From Costus lasius (Eukaryota; Streptophyta; Magnoliopsida; Zingiberales; Costaceae): a stretch of DNA of 64,000 bases. The notes under the pieces are model-generated. The model searched no databases. It was given only the letters and a program-made list of their open reading frames with translations, and was not told the origin of the DNA. The stretch is from NCBI GenBank assembly GCA_027563935.2, contig CM050446.2:33111501-33175500 (forward strand), written 5' to 3'. The position numbers and the translations under genes are program-made. Positions 33,255 to 44,406 of the stretch are shown here, one piece after another. Position 1 is the stretch's first letter. Every line of letters begins with the position of its first letter.

Positions 33255-33675
33255 ATGCTTGGATGGTAAATGGGGTCACCGCCAGATCGCCTTCTGCAGC
33301 ACCATATGTGAGTAGCTCGTCAAGATGCACAAGGCTGTCATGGCGCACCATGCGATTAGTGCATGGCGGGTGGGTGTCACAAGATTAGTGCTCGGTAGCG
33401 ATAGACTCCAACCACAATGTAGCTATAAATTCTTGAGAACACGTTCAATCAAGGCAATGTGACCCCAAGCAAATAGAAGATAAAAGAGAAAACCGTCGAG
33501 CTATTGTAGCACGGTCAAATCTCTGAATCTAATGTCTACAACTGGTTCCAAAACAGGTGGGTGCGAACAAAGCTAAAGCAGATTGCGTCATTACCGAGCA
33601 ATGCTAAATCTGCGTTTATTTCAAAAGAAAGTCAATATTCTATAAAGAAAAAAAAAGAAAAGAAGATTAATTCAG
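33255..33675 (+). pseudogene. WOX13-like homeobox pseudogene (WUSCHEL-related homeobox)
   Basis: WOX proteins are plant homeodomain transcription factors; the WOX13 clade is the oldest. In frame 1, 33385-33600 reads HKISAR, then (after two stops) TPTTM, ILENTFNQGNVTPSK, KIKEKTVELL, HGQISESNVYNWFQNRWVRT, closely following the WOX13-clade homeodomain including the recognition helix NVYNWFQNR. Upstream in frame 2, 33284-33340 reads QIAFCSTICE, stop, LVKMHKAVMA, matching the conserved segment N-terminal to the homeodomain in that clade. A deletion that changes frame lies between. There are six in-frame stops in the homeodomain part (33397, 33403, 33421, 33427, 33475, 33508); at each, Gln or Trp is expected. 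After the homeodomain, SLPSNAKSAF and a Lys-rich tail fit the clade. The Arg pair after NR is altered to WV. Clearly non-functional; a hAT relic follows at once. Confidence 0.85.
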
Positions 33676-33685
33676 AAGGCCTGAT

Positions 33686-34335
33686 GTGCAAGCCATAAAG
33701 TGTTTATTTCTTGAAAGGTTTTGGAATGCGTCACTTGAAATTAAAAGCATTTTTGAGCCACTTCTTAAGCTTTTGAGGTTGGTCGATGGGGATATGCCTA
33801 CCATCAGGTATGTATATGAGGGTATTGAAAGGGTAAATTTGTCGATTAAGACATTTTATAAAGTGTGTGAAGAGAAATATATGCCTATTTTAGATATAAT
33901 TGAGAAAAGATGAAGCATACATCTTCATTCTCATCGTCACTCAGGCTGCAGCTTTTCTAAATCCATTGGTCTTGTACAATCCAAGTTTCAAGTTAGATGC
34001 CACAGTGAGAAATGATTTTCATGCGGCAATGTGAAAATATTTCCTGAAGATAATGATAGGATTGAACTCATCAAGGAGCAACCTGTATATTTAAATGCAC
34101 CAGGCACTCTTGGTAGCAAATTTGTTGCCATGGGGAGATCACTGAATTCACCTAGTGATATGTAGACTGCATATCATTATGAAATTCTTATGCTGCATAG
34201 GGCTGTCGTGTGAATACTTAGCCAGCCATGTAGTTCATACTGGTTCAAATGTGATTGGAACACCTTTGAGAATATTTATATAGAGAACCTTAGCAAATTG
34301 GAACCAAATTTATGTCATAACTATTACCACTGCCG
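33686..34335 (+). pseudogene. hAT transposase C-terminal relic
   Basis: The open part (33686-33913) reads FEPLLKLLRLVDGDMPTIRY, then CEEKYMPILDIIEKR, a conserved stretch of plant hAT transposases of the DUF659 type. After a stop where Trp is expected, and a frame change, similarity continues: AAAFLNPLVLYNPSFKL near 33945, GSKFVAMGRSLNSPSD near 34110, and the dimerisation motif ILSQPCSSYWFKCDWNTFEN near 34215. No hAT ends were found around it and the N-terminal half is missing. It starts within about 15 bp of the WOX relic on the same strand, but nothing shows that they were ever one transcript. Confidence 0.75.
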
Positions 34336-35090
34336 AGCAACAACATGCACTAATTTTCATTGTGTTGCTATTGGAACATAATCAGATTCTCAATGCTGCC
34401 ACTCTATGGCGAGAAAGAGGAAAAAAAGACAGCTCCTCCTAGCTACCACTCCATGTTGTCAGTGGACTAGCTGTTATCTAGTTCAATAAAATTAAAATCC
34501 AAGCTTGGTCTTGAATAAAGATCTACCACTGACTCAATCTACTGGCATGTAGCTCAATCCACCAATACACCCCGGGCATTTGAAGACTTTTTAGTCTCTG
34601 ATACCTATAAGCCTGTGGCTCGATAAAAATAGGCCCGACCTAGTCACTCCAAGCAGCATTACCCATTGCTACTTGCCAGTATAATGAAGATGCTGCAAAG
34701 TTAGTGGATTAGACGACAACCAAGATGCACGCATATTCGATTCGATGAATATTTGATATGGCTCGAGTTGAAACCAGTCTAGTTTGGTGCAAGTCCAATT
34801 TAGTGCAAACAACCCTAGTTGAGTCAAATTGACTTAAACTCTGACAAAGTAAACTAATGAATTTATGCTTAATCAAATTCATATCAAAGTCCAAGTTTAA
34901 TTTGAGCCCAAATCAAATTAAAAAATAGATTAGTTAAATTGGGATGCAAATCAAATCTGAATCTAAGTCAAGAGTCAAAATTGAATGGTGGCACCAAACC
35001 CATTGAGTGGAGTTGACTCAATATTAGGGAGTAATTATTATTGAGCCATTGTCTCAAATTCAAATCCAAAATATTCATAAGTTATCAAGT
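34336..35090. other. Unassigned AT-rich sequence, possibly the outer part of a Gypsy LTR
   Basis: No gene or terminus recognised. Short repeats of CAAATC/GTCAAATT appear at 34830-34990. It abuts LTR-family sequence that begins to be recognisable near 35080. Confidence 0.3.
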
Positions 35091-36193
35091 TTAAATATTT
35101 CTCAGTTTAGAAAAATGCTAAAACCTTGACGCATCGTAATGAAGTATTGTTTGGGAGGTGCGTACGTCGATGTTTACCGTCGAGGCGCAACTCCTCAATA
35201 TGACATTGCGTCGAGGCGCAAATTCAAATATCTAACACACCACAAGGCTGACTATTTTTCAAATTAAAATATCCAACATGCCGCAAGGGCGAGTATTTTT
35301 CTCAATTTAAAATATCCAACATGCCACACCCACAAGGCTCGAGATTTTTCTTTAAATTAAAATTTTCAACATACCGCAAGGCCGGGTATTTTTCTTAATT
35401 TAAAATATCTAACACGTCATAAGGCCGGGTATTTTCTCAATTTAAAATATCCAACACACCGTAAGGCCAGATATTTTCTTCAAATTAAATATCCAACACG
35501 CTACAAGATCGGGTATTTGTCTCAATTTAAAATGTCCAACACGCCACAAGAACGAGTATTTTCCAAAATTATAATATCCGATATGCCGCAAGGCGGGATA
35601 TTTTTCTAAAATTATAATATCCAACATGCCACAAGGCTGGATATTTTTCTCAATATCCAACAAATCGTCAAGGCCGGATATTCCCCAAATTAAAATATCC
35701 AACATGCCATTGAGGCTGAATGATTTTTCTAATTTAAATATCTAATGCCTTAATGCATCATGATGGAATATTGTTTGGGAGGTGTGTACGTCGATGTTTA
35801 CCATCAGGGTGTAACTCTTCAATATGACATTATATTGCCAAGGTCTGATATTATCTGAAATTCAAATATCTAATAAGTTATCACAAGGCTAGACATTTAA
35901 CAAATACAAGTCATCAAATTGATGAAGGCTCTTTTTTTTTGTTGCTTATGTATCATGTCAAATTATGTATTTTCATAATGTTTATGAATAATATTATTTA
36001 GTCTTGTCCTTCATTTTATTTCATAGTATAGATCTCTTAATCAAATGTTATTTTGACTTCAGAGGTAATTAATAATGAGTGCTTGCACTCATTGGAAACC
36101 AAAATCCATTAAACAAAAAAACCTTATTAATATAAGGTGAATTTGAAAAAAAAGGTCATATTACATTTTAACGTAATACTTTTTGACCCCACA
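35091..36193 (+). repeat. LTR 3' part of a long-LTR Gypsy family (copy A)
   Basis: Ends TTTTTGACCCCACA at 36193, followed by AATTATGGCATGCCCGGTG. The same junction occurs at 49703 (plus) and, reversed, at 40789. Sequence before the end (TGAATGCTTACA-like, AAACCTTATTAATATAAGGTGAATTTG) is shared with those copies. Two copies of the TACGTCGAT motif (35165 and 35785) bracket a tandem array. The left part of the LTR is missing or unrecognisable. Confidence 0.7.
35222..35715. repeat. Tandem repeat of about 45 bp, palindromic AAATATCC / GGATATTT type
   Basis: Roughly ten units of AAATATCCAACAYGCC, ACAAGGCCGGGTATTTTTCT. The arms AAATATCC and GG(G/A)TATTT are inverted, so each unit can fold. It occupies the same place between the TACGTCGAT motifs as the different AAATATTC array in the other copies. 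Confidence 0.85.
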
Positions 36194-37680
36194 AATTATG
36201 GCATGCCCGGTGCGATCTAACTTCTCCTTTCATCTTTGAGATCTATATATGAAACTCTTATTTCATTCATTTTGATTTTGACATAGAAGCTCTTATGAAA
36301 GCAATGAAGAATCTCTATTTAGTTGAAGGAACACTTGAACTTTCATCCCTTGATATGTCAATTTCAATTGGAGCAAAGGGCATACACTTTAGTTCCATGG
36401 TTGAGACTCTAATTTCATCCACACATGGATGCCTACAAGACATCGACCAACAATTGGGTTATTGTTTGCAACCTTGCAACTGCAAGCATAACGAGTACTT
36501 GGATCATGGATGGATTTCCTCAAGATGGGGGCATCTCAAATAGTATAGATGACTTCTATTTCATGAAGGATTGCTATACCATAATTGAGAAGATCAACAT
36601 AAGGTGGAATCTTACTCTTTGTAATAGGTAGCAATCAAGGAAAGAGTTAAAGAAAGTTGACTAAAGAGATATCATTATCTTGAAGAAAGATATCTATGTT
36701 AAAATGTCAACCAATGCTGTGACAGAGAAGAGGAACCCATTTGAAATCACAATCCAAAATGGGGGCAACCAATTAGTATGTTATGAGCTAGAATGTTTCT
36801 TTCACATTCAAGTCTAGTGTTAAAGGATGAAATCAATGCATCAGCTAAGGGAGAAATACAAAGATTGACAAGAGCAAAATTGATCATAGTCAAATGGCAA
36901 TAGGATCAGAGACGTCAAGCCCGTTTATGGCTGATAGTTTGCCAATAACCATAAGCTTCTAATACGAGCAAAAATTGGATCTTATTCGAATGGTGATAAG
37001 ATTACAAATTTCAATTCCGCTTATGGTTGACAATTTACCAAAAATGGTAAGCTCCTAACACGAGTGAAAATTCGATCTTATTCGAATGGTGATAAGATCA
37101 CAAATTTCAATTCCATTTATGGTTGACAATTTACCAAAAATTATAAGCTCCTAACACAAGCGAAAAATTGATTCTTGTCAAATGACAGTAGGATCAAAAG
37201 ACATCAAGGTCATTTAAAGCTCTCAATTAGCCAAAAATTGAAAGCTTCTTAAACGAATGAAATATTAATATATCAGATCTTAAATGTATCATGCAAAAAA
37301 TTATTGATGGTCAAGGACTTATATTATCCTTTCAACAAAGAGAAGAGATGATGAAGCATGCAGTCTCAAATAAGAGGGCATTTTGTCTTGCACTTTCTTT
37401 TAATTGTTTGCTTCTTGCCTAGTCACTCGGGCACTACCTCATCATGTCATTAAGAGATTTGATGGATCAAGGATAAATCAAATGCAAGCATCTTAGTAAC
37501 AAAGGGTTCGTCAAGAAATTTCTTACCAAAAGGAAGAAGATCACCTCTTCTAAAAGTTCATATGAAATCATCTATGTATGGTCCGAGATAGATATTCTGC
37601 TACTTAAAATTCAAATTTTGGAGACTTACTATTCTCAAGGGAAACTATCACGAATATTTGACGATGTCAAAATGTAGAGT
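36194..37680 (+). mobile_element. Internal region fragment of the long-LTR Gypsy family (copy A)
   Basis: Begins after the LTR end with the shared phrase CTTCTCCTTTCATCTTTGAGATC, also found after the LTR ends at 49703 and 40789. No gag or pol motif was found. The frames at 36295-36543 and 36425-36631 overlap one another and match nothing I know. The region contains a 104-bp tandem array. Confidence 0.5.
36870..37260. repeat. Tandem repeat of about 104 bp, four copies
   Basis: Units contain TTATTCGAATGGTGATAAGAT, TTTATGGTTGACAATTTACC, AAAAATGGTAAGCTCCTAAC. The middle two are most alike and the outer ones are diverged. Confidence 0.8.
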
Positions 37681-38300
37681 TTTAGTGCATCATGGTGTAG
37701 CATTATTTAGGAGATGCATACGTCAATACTTGTTATTGAGGTGTAGCTCCTAAATACAACACTATGTACGAACAAATAACTACATGCTAAGATCGAAATT
37801 CAAATATTCACAAGTCATGAAGACAGAATATTTGCTCAAATTTCAAATGTGAACAAGCTGTAAAGGCCACATATATGTCACTTCAAACCCCAAATTTTGA
37901 ATGCTTGGCCCAAAGGCTCGTTTACTCAAACTTCGTATGTTTGGCCCAATAACTCATTCACCAATTTTGAACATTTGGCCCAACGGCTTGTTCAGCCAAA
38001 TTTTGAATCCTTTGCCCAAAGGCTCGTTCAATCAAACCTTGAATTCTTTGCCCAATGGCTCATTCTCCAATTTTGAATGTTTGGCAAATCATTTTCAAAA
38101 GAGGTCTTTTGATTTTAAAATTATTTGATAATAAGTTTGCAAAGCTTGATTTGGATGCCTATGTGTTTAGAATTTGTGTGATAATTTATAATCTAAAAAA
38201 ATATTTCAAGATAAGAAACAAGAAGTCTAACTTAACTAATCATGTTAACTATCAAGTTAGCTTAAATCTCTATAGTCCTCAAAACAAATAGTTGATGAAC
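37681..38300 (+). repeat. Rearranged LTR piece of the same family with GGCCCAAAGGCTC repeats
   Basis: A TACGTCAATACTTGTTATTG motif (37709) is followed by one or two AAATATTC...GAATATTT units, then by about six 36-40 bp repeats of TTTTGAATGTTTGGCCCAA, AGGCTCGTTCA (37895-38085). In other copies the GGCCCAATGGCTC repeats come before the motif, so the order here is changed. Confidence 0.65.
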
Positions 38301-38495
38301 ATGTCACGCTCGGATAAATAAATGTATGAGGACATGACAATTTGGCATGCTAAACATGCTTAGCAAAATTTCATATGTAAACTTACACTTTAACATAACA
38401 AGAAACCTAACTTCATTTATATATTCAATAAACAACCATCTAAACCAAAAAAAAAAAAAAAATTCAATTCATAATAATTTTATAACACTTGTCAT

Positions 38496-38845
38496 ATGTG
38501 GCATCTTATGGTTATAGAACTACAGAAGAAGCGAGATTACCTATCAACTATTGAGGCAAAGGAAAAGGAATGTCTTGAGATGACTAAGAAATACCAGGAA
38601 GAGTTAACTAGTCTAAAAGAATTGCACAAAAGTGCACAACATAAGACTATGTCAAAGATTAATGAGCAAAGATCAATGCTCCAGCAAAGGAAAAGGAATG
38701 TCTTGAGCTGACTAAGAAATACCAGGAAGAGTTAACTAGTCTAAAAGAATTGCACAAAAGTGCACAACATAAGACTATGTCAAAGATTAATGAGCAAAGA
38801 TCAATGCTCCAGCAAACCATTAGAGAATTTTTGCAAGATTCTTAG
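38496..38845 (+). pseudogene. Coiled-coil tail of the antisense PMD gene (left copy)
   Basis: Reads ELQKKRDYLSTIEAKEKECL, then LTSLKELHKSA and TIREFLQDS before a stop; heptad-like Leu/Ile spacing and high Lys/Glu suggest a coiled coil. The right-arm counterpart ends the minus-strand PMD gene at 50900-51190. Here only the tail survives, with a 128-bp tandem duplication, and about 80 bp deleted between two ATCTT copies compared with the right arm. It lies antisense to its retroelement. Confidence 0.7.
38557..38812. repeat. 128-bp tandem duplication in the coiled-coil tail
   Basis: 38557-38684 and 38685-38812 are almost identical, both starting CAAAGGAAAAGGAATGTCTT. The right-arm copy has one unit, so the duplication is specific to the left arm. 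It shifts the frame. Confidence 0.9.
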
Positions 38846-40788
38846 CCATAAGTCTTGTTGTCCATCTTTCCTCTACAACTATAATTTTGTATCAATAGAC
38901 TGTTGCATTTTAATTGAGACTTTAATGCAAGGAGAGACAATCTCATTTTTGTAAAGTTGTTTGAAATTTGGTATTCATTCACTACATACAACTTCTCTTC
39001 AACATTCATGTATGCTTATATTTTATGAAGATTAATTCAGCATAATTCATTTTTGTTGAAGCCTCCATCATCCAAGCCTTTCTATGGATTTTGTCATATG
39101 TTTGAAAATATTTCTTTGTTAGATGTTTGGAAATATATCTATGTACTTTGATAGCTCAGAGTTAATTGTTGGGCTCACTCAATTGTCAAAATATATTCAA
39201 TCATAGGCAATCAAGCTCTCTCTTCAAAAGACCATGATGAATTTGAGATATCTAAATCATTTCACAACACCTTTAGGAAGTTCTCATATTGCATGAAAAT
39301 AAATTAGTAGACATCATAAAGGAGCCATCCAATATTTTTAAGATATCTATGCTTAATGTCTTGCCACAAGATTCCATGAGGGTTCAATTCTGAGCATGGG
39401 ATGAACCTTGGTGCTCAAGGGGATAACATCTTTAAAAAAAAAAGAAAATGAGCTTTCTACCCCCATGAGCTTTTGACTAAACAATCTTCTTTCAATCATT
39501 TATTTCACTTGGCAATGCACCCAAAAATGCTGCTTCTGATACTTTGATAGTTTTCCCCATGAGCTTTTCACTTTCAACCATTTTGCTATAAGTCCAACAT
39601 CCTTGGGATAGTTTACACCCTTTTATATTTTAGATTTCATAGAGGTGGCATACCCATGTATTGTCATTGTTCTTTGACATGTTGCCCTAGTGAGATTATA
39701 ACCAATAGGTTTATCTATTAGTGAGAATACCTCAAAGGTCAATACCGAGCCAAACATTTCTTCAAGCCATCCGTTTCATCAAAAGATCATCTAGATCAAT
39801 AAGTGTCCCTTTGCATGCTTATGGATCATTTTCAATGTTAATCAACATTGCAAACATCCATTCACCTAATAGAAGCCGCTTGGGAATATTTCATTACAAC
39901 TATATATCTCATTTCAAATTTATCACATTATGAAACTTTTGAATGCACTTCAGCCATCAAATGCATGCCATATTCTTCTGTGATACAAAGAGTAAAAGTC
40001 ACAGTTTTAGCAATTAAGCTTCTTCATCCTTGACCTTGATATGATAATCATATTAGATTCAATGTTGGAGTTACAAATCCCTTAGCTTGTGCTTGACTTG
40101 AATACCTTGGCATGGTCGATTTGAGTGTACATGCCACATGTAAGAGGTCTTCAGTTACAAAAATAGCATAAAAGTGTAAAATTCAACATCTCATGTTCAT
40201 ATATTTCCGATAAATCAGTAGTCTTCAAAAGAACCATCCAATTATTGATATTGCTGATAATACTTTCTAGAGCTTGTTCATTCCATTTTTCATTCAAACA
40301 CCCTTTCTCAAAATTTTAAATGTTAGAGAGCCTGACTAGCATGTCAATCTGATAAGTTCTCTTAAGTAACAGTCTCAAGTAATGATATGCCTTGACATGA
40401 GCAATCAAATGTGATCTTTATTACATCAAGAAAGAGTTTATTTTGAAATGCCTCCATCACCTCCTCTCAATTTTAAGAAAGATAAATCATTGGTCATTTG
40501 ACTAATGCACACAATGATTTTCTTAATATTTTGATCAATCAATTGAAGAGCTTTCAATTCTATAATCCAACCATCATAGACAACTTTGATGTCCTTGATC
40601 CATCAAATGGATCATTGCCCTCAGCAATTCACCACTTGTTGCAGTGTGATGTTTTAAAAGATATTCTTCCAACGAAATGAGAAGGTCTTTTTTGTTAACA
40701 TAAGAGCTACCAAGAAGGTACAAAGAGTGATATGTATAGATCTCAAAGATGAAAGGAGAAGTCAGGTCCCACCGAGCGTGCAAGAATT

Positions 40789-42640
40789 TGTTGGGTCAAA
40801 AATGGTTTTGTTTCAATTTTATGTTAAAATGTCATGCAACTATTTCAAATTCACCTTATAGATACAACGCTTTTTGTTTAAGTGGGTTCTAGCTTCCAAT
40901 GAACGCAAGCATTCATTGTTAATTCCCCTTAAGTAGCTTATGACACATTTGATTAAGAGATCTATGCATACAAATCAAACAAAAATAAGTAGTTAGAAGA
41001 ACAATATCATTCATAACAACTGCCATAAAAGGCTTATAATTTCAATACAATTTTCATCCTTCATTTTCTTATAATATTCTTTCAATGAATATTTATTTGA
41101 AATCAGCTTCTCATGAATGTTCTTCCTATAAAATATATTTGAATTTTGCCATTCATTTCTTGGACATCTTTTTCAATATCGCTTTCATCTTCCATCTTCC
41201 ATTCTTTCAATGAATATTCTTTTTGTGAATATGTATCTGCTTTCAATTATGATAAATATTCCTTCCATGAATATTTATCTCATTTCATCTTTCATAGTTA
41301 TTTCTTTCATGCATTCAATAAATATTCTTTCTATGAATACTATCTCATTTCATCTTTCATAATTATTTCTTTAAACTTTCATTTCGTAAATAAATATTCT
41401 TTCTATGAATAATTATTTGATTTCAAGTAACATATATTGCTACAAGCAATATTATAATAATATTTAAGAACTACGCCCCGATACCTATTATCGACGTACG
41501 CACCTCCCAAATAATATTATTGACAATATGCCATAACATCCTTTCGATAAATATTCTTTTTGTGAATATTTATCTAATTTTATTTTTTACAATTCCTTTT
41601 TTTTCATCTTTCATTCATTTGATAAATTTTCTTTCTATGAATATTTATCTCATTTCATCTTTTATTTCTTCGATAAATATTCTTGTTGTGAATATTTATT
41701 TGATTTCATCTTTTACAATTTTTCTTTCATCTTTTATTTTTTCAATAAATATTCTTTATGTGAATATTTATTTGATTTCATCTTTCATAATTTTTTCTTT
41801 TATCTTTTATTTCTTCAATAAATATTCTTTTTGTGAATATTTATTTGATATTTTTCATAATCTTTTCTTTTATCTTTCGATATGTATTCTTTCTATGAAT
41901 ATTTATATCATTTCATCTTCATAATTCTTTCTTTCATATTTCATTCATTCAATAAATATTCTTTCCAATGAGTATTTATCCATTTTTTCCCAACACTTCT
42001 CTGATATCTAATTGCTTCTTTTATTTTTCATTCATTTCGATAAATATTCTTTCTGTGAATATTTATCAGATTTCGTCTTTCAATTCTTAATTTTTGAATG
42101 TTTCTTCTTCTGTTTTCATTCTTTGATAAATATTCTTTCTGTGAATACTTATCTGATTCTAAGTTTTGTAAATTGCTACAAGCACTATTGTAATAATATT
42201 GAGGAATTACGCCCCGATACCTAATATCGACGTACGCACCACCTAAATAATATTATTAGTACTATGCTGACAGCTTAAAGAGTTGATGTATTCTGGATTA
42301 GCCTTTGGAGAGCTAAATGTTCAAAAAGGTAGATGGGCCTTTTCAACCAAATATTCGAAAATGGAAGAATGAGCCCTTAGGCCAAACATTCAGAATAGAA
42401 TAACGAGTAGTAGGGCCAAACGTTCAAAACAGAAGAACAAGCCATTAGGCCAAACATTTAAAATAGATGAATAAGCCATTGGGCCAAACATTCAGGATAA
42501 GAGAACGAGCTATTGGGCCAAACATTCGAAATAGCTTTTAGAAAGCTGGTGTACCATAAATAGCTTGGAGACAGCTGAAATATCAAAAACAGCCTTTAAA
42601 GGATAAAATATTAGAGAAAATATTTTAGAAATAGCCTAGT
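40789..42640 (-). repeat. Truncated LTR on the minus strand (first inverted repeat, left arm)
   Basis: Starts at TGTTGGGTC (reverse of the LTR end GACCCAACA) and runs inward through AAATATTC arrays, two TACGTCGAT motifs (about 41480 and 42215) and GGCCAAACATTC / GCCCTTAGGCC repeats (42310-42540). It meets its mirror image near 42640. The outer LTR start is not present. Confidence 0.8.
41060..42170. repeat. Array of AAATATTC/GAATATTT hairpins, left arm
   Basis: Units of about 70-110 bp, each with the inverted pair GATAAATATTC ... GAATATTTATC. Two frames here (41146-41412, 41520-41924), rich in Phe/Ile/Asn/Ser/Tyr, are array artefacts, as are their mirror images at 43262-44083 and 60330-60644. 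Confidence 0.88.
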
Positions 42641-43069
42641 GTTTTTGATATTTCGGCGGTCCCATGTTATTTCTGATACACCAGCTTTCTAAAAGCTATT
42701 TCGAATGTTTGGCCCAATGGCCCATTCTCTTATCTTGAATGTTTGACCCAATAACTCATTCATCTATTTTGAACGTTTAGCCCAATGGCTCATTCTTCTA
42801 TTTCGAACGTTTGGCCCAACTGCTCATTCTTTTATTCTAAATGTTTGGCCTAAGGGTCCATTCTTCCATTTTCAAATATTTGGCCGAAAAGGCCCATCTA
42901 TCTATTTTGAACATTTAGCTCTCTAAAGGTTAATCCAGAATACATCAACTCTTTAAGCTATCGCATAGTACTAATAATATTATTTAGGTGGTGTGTACGT
43001 CGATACTAAGTATCGGGGTGTAGTTCCTCAATATTATTATAATAGTGCTTGTAACAATTTACGAAACTT

Positions 43070-44120
43070 GGAATCAGATAAGTATTCACCCAAAGAATAT
43101 GTATCAAAGAATGAAAATAGCAGAAGAAGCATTCAAAGAACATAAAATTGAAAGACAAAATCAGATAAATATTCACAAAAAGAATATTTATCGAAAGGAA
43201 TGAAAAATAAAAAAAAAGCAACCAGATATCAGAGAAGTGTTGGACAAAATTGGATAAATACTCATTGGAAAGAATATTTATCGAATGAATGAAAGATAAA
43301 AGAAAGAATTGTGAAAGATGAAATGATATAAGTATTCATAGAAAGAATACTTATCGAAAGATAAAAGAAAGAATTATGAAAGATATCAAATAAATATTGA
43401 TAGAAAAAATATTTATTAAAGAAATGAAAGATAAAAGAAAAATTTTGAAAGATGAAATCAGATAAATATTCACATAAAGAATATTTATTGAAGAAATAAA
43501 AGATGAAAGAAAAATTGTAAAAGATGAAATCAGATAAATATTCACCGAAAGAATATTTATCGAAGAAATAAAAGATGAAAGAACTAATTATGAAAGATGA
43601 AATGAGATAAATATTCATGAAAAGAAGGAATTGTGAAAATTGAAATTAGATAAATATTCACAGAAAGAATATTTATCGAAAGGATGTCACAGTATATTGT
43701 CAATAATATTGTTTGAGAGATGCGTACGTCGATACTAGGTATCGGGGTGTAGTTCCTCAATATTATTATTATATTGCTTGTAGCAACTTATGTTACTTGA
43801 AATCAAATAAATATTCATAGAAAGAATATTTAGTGATGGAATGAAAGTTAAGAGAAATAATTATGAAAGATGAAATGAGATAAGTATTCATAGAAAGAAT
43901 ATTTATTGAATGAATGAAAAATAAAATGAGATAAATATTGATGGAAAGAATATTTATCATAATTGAAATTAGACACATATTCACAGAAAGAATAAAAAAT
44001 GGAAGAGATGTCAAATAAATTGAAAGAGATATCGAAAAAATGATGGGCGAAATTAAAATATATTTTCTAGGAAGATCATTCATCAGAAGCTGATTTTAGA
44101 TAAATATTCATTGAAAGAAT
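43070..44120. repeat. Array of AAATATTC/GAATATTT hairpins, right arm
   Basis: Same units as 41060-42170 in the other orientation (GATAAATATTCACAGAAAG, AATATTTATCGAAAG), separated by GAATGAAAGATAAAAGAAAG-type spacers. Confidence 0.88.
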
Positions 44121-44406
44121 ATTTATAAGAAAATGAAGAATAAAAGAAATAATGCAATATGAAAGGATGAAAATAACATTGTATTGAAATTGTAAGCTTT
44201 TTATGGCAGTTGTTATGAATGATATTGTTCTTCCAACTAATTATTTTCATTTGATTTCTATGCATAGATCTCTTAATGAAAGGTGACCTATGCTACTTAG
44301 GGGTAATTAACAATGAATGCTTACATTTATTGGAAGCCAGAACCCACTTAAATAAAAAAACCTTATATATGTAAGGTGAATTTGAAATAGTCGCATGACA
44401 GTTTAA

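Larger units (their letters stand above)
38490..40788 (-). mobile_element. Internal region of a minus-strand Gypsy copy (left arm of the first large inverted repeat)
   Basis: Reversed, this matches 49704-51190 through the shared end of the antisense gene, the CAACTTCTCTTCAACATTCATG segment and the sequence next to the LTR; near 38850-39000 the arms look well over 90% identical by eye. The left arm holds about 0.8 kb more (insertions around 39430-40250). Homology stops near 38490. No gag-pol is visible. Next to the LTR, the reversed sequence TTGCACGCTCGGTGGGACC takes the place of a primer site. Confidence 0.75.

Noticed and set aside
33385..33600. Functional WOX gene
   Set aside because: Six in-frame stops, an altered recognition-helix flank and a frame-changing deletion rule out a working product.
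41146..42224. Phe/Ile/Asn/Tyr-rich frames resembling membrane proteins, mirrored at 43006-44083 and 60330-60644
   Set aside because: They are translations of the AAATATTC array; composition and mirror copies explain them.
41060..44120. Regular repeats that at first resembled a CRISPR array
   Set aside because: Spacers are also repetitive, units vary in length, there are no cas genes, and the context is plant retrotransposon LTRs.
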